This document shows, one piece after another, positions 8,387 through 16,400 of a stretch of DNA of 64,000 nt. The position numbers were made by a program, and so were the translations under genes. How positions within the stretch are numbered: position 1 is the first letter of the stretch; each line of letters begins with the position of its first letter. The DNA comes from an uncultured bacterium (GTDB taxonomy: Bacteria > Bacillota > Clostridia > Oscillospirales > Ruminococcaceae): positions 1 through 64,000 of the forward strand of contig CAJMLV010000005.1 of NCBI GenBank assembly GCA_905214345.1, in the 5' to 3' direction. The notes below the pieces were generated by a model. It did no database searches. It had not been told where the DNA came from and saw only the letters and a program-made list of their open reading frames with translations.

Positions 8387-9901
8387 TCAGGCAAATCCGA
8401 TCATGACCGCCACCACCACAAAGATGGTGGACAGCACGAACAGAACGCCCTGCATCTTGATCTGGAACTTGGCCCACTTGCCCCATTCCAGACGGGCCAC
8501 GCCCAGCACGCCCAGCAGGCAGCCGGAAGTGGGCACGATCAGGTTGGTCAGGCCGTCGCCCAGCTGATAGGCCAGCACCGCCACCTGACGGCTGATGCCC
8601 GCCAGGTCCGCCAGAGGTGCCATAATAGGCATGGTAAGAGCTGCCTGACCGGAGCCGGAAACCACCACAAAGTTGAACAGGCTCTGGAACACATACATCA
8701 GCCAGGCTGCCATCACACCGGGCACACCACTGAGCAGGTTGCCCAGGGTGTAGAGGATGGTGTTCATGACGCTGGGGGTGGTGGGATCGGTACCACCCAG
8801 TACAATGACGATGCCCTGGGCCATGCCCACCACCAGGGCCGCGCCCACCAGGTCGGCGGCGCCGCTCTGGAAGGAAGAGGCAATATCCGAAGTGCGCATA
8901 TTGTTGAGCTTGAACACACAGCCGATGATACCGGCCACCAGGCCCATCACAAAGAACTGGGAAGCAATTTCCGGAATGTAGTAGCCTTCGACCACGACAC
9001 CCCACACCGTCCAGATGATGATCAGCAGGATGGTGATGAGCACCAGGCCCTGGCCCAGGGTAAAGGGTGTCTGGGCGGCGTCGTTGGCAGTCATCTGGCC
9101 ACGATAATAGGCGTCGCTCTCATACGCCACCGAGGCCAGCGGGTTGCGCTTGATCTTACGGGCGTACACCATGGTATACCCAATGCCTGCGGCAGTGAAC
9201 ACCGTCCACATCACCATGCGGAACACAGCACCGGAAAGCACCGGCACCCCCGCAATGCCCTGGGCAATGGCCAGGCCGAAGGGGTTCATCCAGCTGGTGG
9301 CAAAGCCGATCTGGGTAGCCACATAGGTGATGCACACCGCCACCACCGCGTCGTAACCCATGGCGATGGTCAGGGGCACAATGACCATCGCGAAGGGAAT
9401 CGCTTCCTCGCCCATGCCGAACACCGCGCCGCCCAGGGAGAACAGCGCAAACAGCACCGGGATCAGGATGATCTCCCGGCCTTTGGTCTTGCGGATCATG
9501 GCGTGGATGCCCGCGTCCACCGCACCGGTGCGCATGACAATACCGAAGGCACCGCCAATGACCAGGATAAAGGCCACAATGCCCACGGCGCTGCCGGTCT
9601 TGTCGCCGGAGGTCAGGCCCTCAAACACATAGTTGAGCATCCCCTGGCCGCCGAAATCCTCTGTGCCGAAGAGGGGCACGCCATTGCGCACCTGGTTGCC
9701 GTTCTCGTCCAGCTCATAGGAAAAGCTGTCCGCCACAATGACGGTGCGGGTCTTTTCGGTGTCGCCCACCATGTAACTGACTTCCTGTGTCTGGAAGCTC
9801 CCCACCGGGATCAGGTAGGTCATAAGGGCGCAGATCACCACCACCGCAAAGATGATGACATAGGTATGCGGCACCTGAAGCGCTTTTTTCTTTTTCTCCA
9901 A
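8387..9901 (-). CDS. YfcC/DcuC-family membrane carrier
   Basis: A 504-residue polytopic protein of the C4-dicarboxylate carrier DcuC/YfcC group (pfam03606 type), with about 12 membrane segments. Family marks are PHTYVIIFAVVVICALMTYLIPVGSF, GVVAFILVIGGAFGIVMRTGA, GMGEEAIPFAMVIVPL and the C-terminal QLGDGLTNLIVPTSGCLLGVLGVA. It is divergent from an M20 peptidase; related carriers are thought to import peptides or amino-acid conjugates, so uptake of a substrate for that peptidase is plausible but inferred. Confidence 0.88.
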   Translation of the reverse strand: MEKKKKALQVPHTYVIIFAVVVICALMTYLIPVGSFQTQEVSYMVGDTEKTRTVIVADSFSYELDENGNQVRNGVPLFGTEDFGGQGMLNYVFEGLTSGDKTGSAVGIVAFILVIGGAFGIVMRTGAVDAGIHAMIRKTKGREIILIPVLFALFSLGGAVFGMGEEAIPFAMVIVPLTIAMGYDAVVAVCITYVATQIGFATSWMNPFGLAIAQGIAGVPVLSGAVFRMVMWTVFTAAGIGYTMVYARKIKRNPLASVAYESDAYYRGQMTANDAAQTPFTLGQGLVLITILLIIIWTVWGVVVEGYYIPEIASQFFVMGLVAGIIGCVFKLNNMRTSDIASSFQSGAADLVGAALVVGMAQGIVIVLGGTDPTTPSVMNTILYTLGNLLSGVPGVMAAWLMYVFQSLFNFVVVSGSGQAALTMPIMAPLADLAGISRQVAVLAYQLGDGLTNLIVPTSGCLLGVLGVARLEWGKWAKFQIKMQGVLFVLSTIFVVVAVMIGFA

Positions 9902-9978
9902 ATCTTCTCACACTTCCTGCATTAAAATTCGGCGCCAGGATTCCGAAATAAACGATCCATCGCGCCAATCGCTTCCAC

Positions 9979-10007
9979 ATCATATCTTAAAACGTAAAAA
10001 AATGCAA
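9979..10007 (-). promoter_or_regulatory. Promoter of the YfcC carrier
   Basis: TTGCAT, 17-base spacer, TATGAT, about 75 bases upstream of the carrier start. Confidence 0.6.
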
Positions 10008-10027
10008 TCCAAAAAATCAAAATAACA

Positions 10028-10057
10028 TTTACAAAGATACTGTATTATTTGTATAAT
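10028..10057 (+). promoter_or_regulatory. Promoter of the M20 peptidase
   Basis: TTTACA, 18-base spacer, TATAAT, giving a start about 30 bases before the peptidase ATG. It lies back to back with the carrier promoter. Confidence 0.6.
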
Positions 10058-10093
10058 TATATGACATATTGAACACACAGGAGCAGACCGACC

Positions 10094-11413
10094 ATGATGA
10101 ACCAATATCGCAACGAAATGATCAAAGCTGTCAGCCGCCTGGTGGCGATCCCTTCGGTCTTTGCCGAAAGCAGCAGCTATCCTTTCGGCCCCGAGGTGGA
10201 CCGCTGCCTGAACACCGCCCTGTCCATGATGGCCGAGCTGGGGTTCCGCACCTTCAAGGCACCCGACGGCATGTACGGTTATGCCGAAACCGGAGAGGGC
10301 GAACTGTTCGGCGTTCTGTGCCACCTGGACGTGGTGCAGGCCCGCCTGGAGGACGGCTGGGACCACGACCCGTTCCACCCCATGGTACAGGGCGACTGGC
10401 TGTGCGGCCGCGGGACCCAGGACGACAAAGGGCCCAGCGTCGCCGCCATCTACGCCCTGAAATCCCTGCTGGATGAGGGCCACAAACTGAACAAGCGTGT
10501 CCGCTTCATCTTCGGCATCGACGAGGAGACCATGTGGGACTCCATCCGCGCCTACCGGGACAGAGAAGAAGTACCTGCCAGCGGCTTTGTGCCGGATTCC
10601 ACCTTTCCTCTGACTTATGCCGAGAAAGGGCTGCTGCAGCTGCAGCTCCGCTCCGACAATGGCTTTGCCCTGCCCTGCAGCGGCGGCGACAGCATGAACG
10701 CCGTGTCCTCCCACGCGGAATGTCCTGTGGCGGAGGCAGTGGTACGGGCCATGAAGGAACTGGGGCTGCCCTTCCACATCACGGGGGACACCCTGAGTGC
10801 GGAAGGGGTGACCGCCCACGCCAAGAACCCCTGGAAAGGTGTGAGCGCCAACCTGAACCTGCTGCATGCTCTGCGCAAAGCCGGGTATGAGCACGATGCC
10901 ATCACCTTTGCCTGCGAGTATCTGGACGGCAAATTCCGCTTTGAAGGCTTCTCCGACGAAGACCTTTCGGATTTTTCCGGGCCTGTCACGGTCAACCTGG
11001 GCAAGTTCGCCCTGGATGACAAGGGCGCCGTGCTGGGTCTGGACCTGCGCCTGCCCGTGGGCCGGGAAAAAGAGGAAATCCTGGCGCTGGTGCGTCAGAA
11101 GGCGGATGCCTGCCACCTGACGGTGGAGGAATTCGACTGGCTGCGGCCCATCCACGTTCCCCTGGACAGCCCTCTGGTCTCCCGGTTGCTGGATGCCTAC
11201 CGGGAAGTGACCGGCGATACCAAGACCCAGCCTTACATCTCCGCCGGTGCCACCTTTGCCCGCGCTTTCGGCAATTGCGTGGCTTTCGGTGCCAACATGC
11301 CCGACAGCCCCACCAGCGAACACCAGCCCCGGGAACGCATCTCCATCACCAATCTGGTACAGGCGGCCGAAGTGTATCGCCGTGCCTTCTCCTATCTGGT
11401 ACTGGCTGATTGA
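10094..11413 (+). CDS. M20-family dipeptidase (PepV/Sapep-like)
   Basis: Cytoplasmic zinc dipeptidase of 439 residues. Metal-site motifs are visible: GVLCHLDVVQA (His and Asp of the first site), GRGTQDDKGP (bridging Asp), FGIDEETMWDS (Glu-Glu pair: general base and ligand) and a C-terminal NMPDSPTSEHQPRERI (His ligand). The lid domain is inserted between these, as in PepV. A GGAG site lies 10 bases before tandem ATGs. It is divergent from the YfcC carrier and 27 bases ahead of an SDR gene. It probably hydrolyses imported dipeptides. Confidence 0.92.
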   Translation: MMNQYRNEMIKAVSRLVAIPSVFAESSSYPFGPEVDRCLNTALSMMAELGFRTFKAPDGMYGYAETGEGELFGVLCHLDVVQARLEDGWDHDPFHPMVQGDWLCGRGTQDDKGPSVAAIYALKSLLDEGHKLNKRVRFIFGIDEETMWDSIRAYRDREEVPASGFVPDSTFPLTYAEKGLLQLQLRSDNGFALPCSGGDSMNAVSSHAECPVAEAVVRAMKELGLPFHITGDTLSAEGVTAHAKNPWKGVSANLNLLHALRKAGYEHDAITFACEYLDGKFRFEGFSDEDLSDFSGPVTVNLGKFALDDKGAVLGLDLRLPVGREKEEILALVRQKADACHLTVEEFDWLRPIHVPLDSPLVSRLLDAYREVTGDTKTQPYISAGATFARAFGNCVAFGANMPDSPTSEHQPRERISITNLVQAAEVYRRAFSYLVLAD

Positions 11414-11440
11414 GGCCCCGCAAAACAGGAGACACTTGCC

Positions 11441-12286
11441 ATGAAACGAGTTTTATTGACCGGCACCGGTTTTGTAGGCGCACGGTTCCTGCAGCAGCTG
11501 GCGGGGCGCCTGGAACTTTCCGCCTTTCCCCGCGGGATGCTGGCCCGGGCCGCGCAGCAGGACATTGAGCGGGTGGTGTTGGAATACCGCCCCGACTGTA
11601 TCCTGCACACGGCGGCGTTGTCCGATACCGGCTACTGTCAGGCACACCCGGAGGAATCCTACCACGCCAACGTACTGGTGCCGGTCTGGATCGCCGAAGC
11701 CGCCCGGAAATCCGGCGCCGGTCTGGTGGCGTTCAGCTCCGACCAGGTGTATGCGGGGCTGGAAGACCATGGCCCCTTTGCGGAATCCCTTCCCCTCTCC
11801 CCTGCCAACGTCTACGGCCGCCACAAATACGAAGCCGAACAGCGGGTACTGGACCTGCTGCCCCGGGCTGTTCTTCTGCGTGCCACCTGGCTGTATGATC
11901 TGCCGGGGTACGGGCTGCCCATCCGGGGCAATCTGCCGCTGAATCTGTGGCGGGCCGCCCTGACCGGGCAGCCGCTGCGGTTTTCCTGCCGGGATTTCCG
12001 GGGTGTGACCTATGTGCGGCAGGCGGTGGAAAACCTGCTGCCGGCCATGGACCTGCCGGGCGGTGTATATAACTTCGGCAGCGAGAACGACACTGACATG
12101 TACGGGACCGCACAGCAGTTCTGCACCGTTCTGGGCATCACCCCGCCCTTGGAAAAGGGCGACTGGTCCCGCAGCCTGCTGATGGACACCCGCAAAGCCC
12201 AGGCCGGCGGCATCCTGTTTGATACCACCTGCGCAGGCATCCGCCGCTGCCTGCAGGATTACGGCCTGCTATCCCCGCAACAATAA
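11441..12286 (+). CDS. Extended SDR / NAD-dependent sugar epimerase-like protein
   Basis: A 281-residue Rossmann protein of the RmlD (dTDP-4-dehydrorhamnose reductase-like) group. Visible marks are the N-terminal nucleotide loop LLTGTGFVGARF, ILHTAALSDTGYCQAHPEESY, SSDQVYAG and the catalytic YGRHK (YxxxK). It follows the peptidase by 27 bases and ends at a terminator, so it is probably co-transcribed. No other deoxysugar genes are near, so its substrate is unknown. Confidence 0.85.
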   Translation: MKRVLLTGTGFVGARFLQQLAGRLELSAFPRGMLARAAQQDIERVVLEYRPDCILHTAALSDTGYCQAHPEESYHANVLVPVWIAEAARKSGAGLVAFSSDQVYAGLEDHGPFAESLPLSPANVYGRHKYEAEQRVLDLLPRAVLLRATWLYDLPGYGLPIRGNLPLNLWRAALTGQPLRFSCRDFRGVTYVRQAVENLLPAMDLPGGVYNFGSENDTDMYGTAQQFCTVLGITPPLEKGDWSRSLLMDTRKAQAGGILFDTTCAGIRRCLQDYGLLSPQQ

Positions 12287-12292
12287 AAACAA

Positions 12293-12338
12293 AGCCCCCG
12301 CCTTTCCGGTTGCTGCACCGGGAAGGCGGGGACTTTTT
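12293..12338. terminator. Bidirectional terminator between converging genes
   Basis: Long GC stem (CCCCGCCTTTCCGG with CCGGGAAGGCGGGG) with T tracts on both sides. It serves the SDR gene on the plus strand and the cohesin-like gene on the minus strand. Confidence 0.88.
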
Positions 12339-12382
12339 ATTGCTTGCTAACGGCCGTGGGGTCGGCCTGTATCATGAACGGC

Positions 12383-13396
12383 TCAGCCGCGGAAGCGGAT
12401 GACCGCCACACCGATGATGGCTGCCACGACCACGCAGACCGCGATGGCAATGGGCACCACCGGCAGTTTGAAGCCGCTGTCCTCTTCGGACAGGGACTGT
12501 TCGGGGGTGGCCGTTTCGGCCGGGGACTGGGTGGAAGTGGTGGGAGCGGGGGTTGCCTGGGTCTCCTTTTCCGGAGTGGCCGTTGCTTCGGGAGCGGGGG
12601 TAGCCGTGCTCACGGAAGAAGGCTTCTTGCTGCCGGAAGAACTCTGGCCCGAAGACTGCTGGCCGGAAGTACCGGACACAGCAGAGGATACCGTGTCGGA
12701 AGTCGCCGTGCTCTGGGCGGATTCTTCCCGGCTGTCATTGGAGCCGCCCTGGCTGCCGGAAGAAGAGCTCTGGTCAGAACCGCTGCCCGAGGTGCTGCCG
12801 CCGGAAGGCGTCTGGGTAGGCGCAGGGGTGGCATCCGGAGCCGGAGTCGTTTCCGGAGCCGGGGTGGTTTCCGGTTTCGGGGTGGCATCCGGGGCAGGCG
12901 TGGGGACAGTGGTATCGGTCACCGTCAGATTCACTTCCCCGTTGGAGGTAACGGTGGTTTCGGTCTGGCCCAGAGAAGCATCCACCAGTCGGAGGGAATC
13001 CGGCACAAAGCGCACGGAAGCATCGCTGCCGCCGTCACCATTCAGCTGGATCTCGCCCAGATCGGCGGAACCGTCGGAGGACAGCAGTTCACTCCGGCCT
13101 GCCAGATAGACGTTCAGAATGCCGGTCTGTTCGTTGTAGGTATACTCTTTGACCGAAGCGGACACAGCGCTGCCAAACGCAAATTCCACATCGATGGAAT
13201 CGCTGCTTTCCACCTCAAAGCTGAGCTGCATGGCCGTAACACCCTTTGCCTCGTTCTCGGGCAGGTTCAGGTGTACGGCGGCAGTGCTGCCGTTGGAGGT
13301 CAGCGTCACCGCATTGTCGGCGCCCGCGGCCGAGACCGGCAGAGCCGCCACAGCCAGGGCCGTACCCAACAACAGGGTGGCCAGGATTTTTTTCAT
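12383..13396 (-). CDS. Membrane-anchored protein with cohesin-like domain
   Basis: Secreted 337-residue protein. Residues 1-23 are a signal peptide (ALPVSA/AGAD). Residues about 27-160 form a beta-rich domain whose pattern (GVTAMQLSFEVES, YNEQTGILNVYLAG, SADLGEIQLNG, GSDASVRFVPDSLRLVD) resembles cohesins. Residues 163-305 are a Pro/Thr/Ser/Gly linker with repeated PAPETTPAPDATP-type units. Residues 311-333 are one membrane helix, ending in RFRG. The stop of the dockerin-bearing M60 peptidase lies 18 bases upstream and an AAGGAG site precedes this start. Co-transcription with a dockerin protein suggests a surface anchor for it. The cohesin call is by pattern, not by search. Confidence 0.72.
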   Translation of the reverse strand: MKKILATLLLGTALAVAALPVSAAGADNAVTLTSNGSTAAVHLNLPENEAKGVTAMQLSFEVESSDSIDVEFAFGSAVSASVKEYTYNEQTGILNVYLAGRSELLSSDGSADLGEIQLNGDGGSDASVRFVPDSLRLVDASLGQTETTVTSNGEVNLTVTDTTVPTPAPDATPKPETTPAPETTPAPDATPAPTQTPSGGSTSGSGSDQSSSSGSQGGSNDSREESAQSTATSDTVSSAVSGTSGQQSSGQSSSGSKKPSSVSTATPAPEATATPEKETQATPAPTTSTQSPAETATPEQSLSEEDSGFKLPVVPIAIAVCVVVAAIIGVAVIRFRG

Positions 13397-13414
13397 GGTA
13401 TTCTCCTTGTCGTA

Positions 13415-16400
13415 TCAATCAGCCTGGCTGCCCAGCGTGATCTGGGGCAGCTCTTCGGGCAGCTCCACCACCAGCGTGTCGCTGGTCAGGCGCTGGCCCT
13501 CATTGGTGGTGGCGTTGTCCACACGGTAGAGTTCAACGCGCACGGTCTCGGGCCGAGTCATGTTTTCCAACTGATCCGGCTCGATCCAGTAGACCCAATA
13601 GCCTTCGCTGACTTCGCCCAGCTGGCCGTTCTCCGGGTCGGGCGCCAGAATGATCTGGCTGGCAACCACGCTGCCTTCCTCGTCCACGCCGCCGACAATG
13701 CTGCCGTTCTGGTCGTAGAGCAGGACCACATTATAAGCGGGGTTGCCCTTGTAGCTGCCGGTAAAGATCAGAGAGCCGGCCGGGATGGCGTAACCCTTGT
13801 CCTCGTCATAGGTGTAATCCTGGGAAAGAGTGCCGATGCCGTTTTCCAGCAGTTCCACATTGTCGCCGGTGGGGCCCAGCACGTCCAGTTCGCTGATGGA
13901 GATCTCGGTGCCGATGGGCGCCTTGACGATCAGGCGCAGCTGCGCCGCATCGTAGGTGCAGACCCAGGGGTCATTGTTCTCATTGCGGAAGTAGGCGGTG
14001 TTGACGGACTCCTCGGTAAAGCTGCCGGTAGCCAGGGTGGTCCACTGGCTGCCGTCGGCGGAATACTGGAGCTCATACTCCTGGATGGGCGTGCCGGAAG
14101 TCACGGTGTACTTGAAGCCGGTGACCGCCAGGGTCTTGTGGAAGTCCAGGGTGATGACGGCTTCGCTGTTGGCAGCAACGCCGGTGTAGGTAGTACCCTT
14201 GTCGTTGTCGATGACCTTGGTGATGGCCGACACCGGTTCCGGCTCGCAGGGGTCCTGCTCGCTGGCATCGGGGAGGGTATCCTCATCGGAGGTCATGTTG
14301 GTGGTCACAGTCCACTGGCTCTTGTCATAGCTGCCGTCGTGGCTGATCTTCACCGTGGGCAGGGTCATGGTCTCGGAACGGTTGAGGAACTGGTCCACAG
14401 CCGTGACCTGATAGGTGATGGTGCGGTTGTTCACGGTGGTGACCGTGTCGGTGAAGGTGTTGCCGGTGGTGAAGCCCACGACCTCGGTCTTGGCCTGCCC
14501 GTTCTCGTAGGTCACGCGGGCGATCTCATAGCCCAGCAGCAGGTCGCTGTCGGCGTTGGAGGCCAGGGTCAGGTTCACCTGGTTGGGGGTCTTTTCATCC
14601 ACAACAGCGGTGGTGCCTTCGGTCAGAACACTCTGGCCGACAAAGCTCTCACCGGAGTCATGGGTGAAGCGGTAATTGCGGGAATCATCGTCACCGTAAT
14701 ACAGGGCGCGGGTCTCGGCCTCGAACTGCTGCATGTAAGCGGCGGTCACGGCGTTGGGCACCATGCCCCAGCGGGTGAAGAAGTCGGTCAGGTCCTTCTG
14801 GGCCGCGGCGGAAGCCAGGCGCATGAAGTTCTGGTCGGCATCGCTGCCCAGGGTGAGCTTGACGCCCTGAGGCGCGGGAGCCGCGGAAGTGTTGCGGGAG
14901 TAGCTGTCCACACGGGCATAGAAGCGGCTGAGGAACAGTTCATCATAGTTATCGTAGATTTCGTACTCATACCCCAGGTCATACGCCAGGTGCAGCTGCC
15001 AGTACATGCCCAGCTGGGTGAACACATCCCCTGCCTGGCCGATGGTGCCGCTGGTCACCTTGCTGTAAATGGCATCGTAACCGAAGCGCATACCATCCAT
15101 GGTCTGGGAAATCTGAGAGAAGTAGTTGTTGGTCACTTCGGCCACGGCATAGCTGCCCTGGTTGATGTTGTGACCGATCTCGTGGGCAATGCCCCAGCCG
15201 AAGAAGCTGCCGCTCTGGTAAGTGCCGTCCTCATTGAGAACGATGGGCGAACCGTCAGCCAGACCGGTGACGGAATCCCAGCCAATGCCGATATGGTTGC
15301 CGCCAGCATACATGAAGGCACCCGCGAACATACGCATGTAACGGATGTTCAGATGCTGGGAAGGCAGACGGTTGCTGGCACCGGCGCCTTCCAGGTTGGT
15401 CAGGCCCTTGTGCTGGTAGAACAGGAGCATCATCTGGTCCATGGCATCCAGGGAGTCCAGCAGCTTGGCCGCCTTATCGGCGGTGGAACCGCCGCCCAGG
15501 CCCGCCAGCAGCTGGCTGGCCGGCACCGAGTACACCATCTGGTCCAGCATCACATCGGTGGTGTTGAGGACGCAGGTCTGGGGGTCGTAGTCATGGCCGG
15601 TCTCGCCGTGGAGTTCCGCGTGGCGGCTTTCCAGGGCGGCGGTGTAGGTTTCCAGTTCCTCCACATAGGCGGTGACACGGGCTTTGCGCTCAGCGGTGTC
15701 ATCAATGCCGTACAGGTCCAGGGTGGGGATCTTCACACCACCGCTGACACGCACGGTGTAGACATCGGAGCTGTTGCTGCCGGTGTACTGCACATACAGC
15801 GCACCGCCATGCTCCGCATCGAAAGTGACCAGTTCGGGGACGGTGATCTCGTTACGGCCCACTTTCAGGGTGATGGGGCTGGAAACCACCTGGCCGTATT
15901 CGGAGTTGTACTGGGTGGCAACCAGCTGCAGAGAGGAGTTGGCACCGGTGGACAGGGTCTTGCTGCCCACATAGATGACCAGTTCATCCCCCGCGTAGGC
16001 GGTAACGCCCAGAGGCTGCCAGGCGTTCAGACCGGTGAAGCCCAGGTGGGTGTCATATCTTGCACTGATGGTGGTGTACACCTGAATGGAATCGCTCAGC
16101 TGGGTGGCAAGCAGCTTGTAGGCGGCATCCAGTTCCCGCTGGAGAGCTTCCCGCTCAGGATGCAGTTCACCGCTGACCTCGTCGGGGGTGTTCAGGCGTT
16201 CCTGCAGGGCGTCGATGTCCTCCTTCTCCACGTCATCCCGCAGGGTGATGTGCAGGTCATCGGCGTACAGCGCCATGATGTCATCTTCCAGGCTGTCATA
16301 TTCATAGAACCGCATCTCGGAGATGGATACAGGGCGGTCCTGATACCCGTAGCCGATGCAGACACGCAGATAGTCGGTGGAAACACCGCCGGCGATCTTG

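Noticed and set aside
12610..12888. Possible tandem protein repeat gene inside the cohesin-like gene
   Set aside because: It is a shifted-frame reading of the Pro/Thr/Ser linker and not an independent gene.
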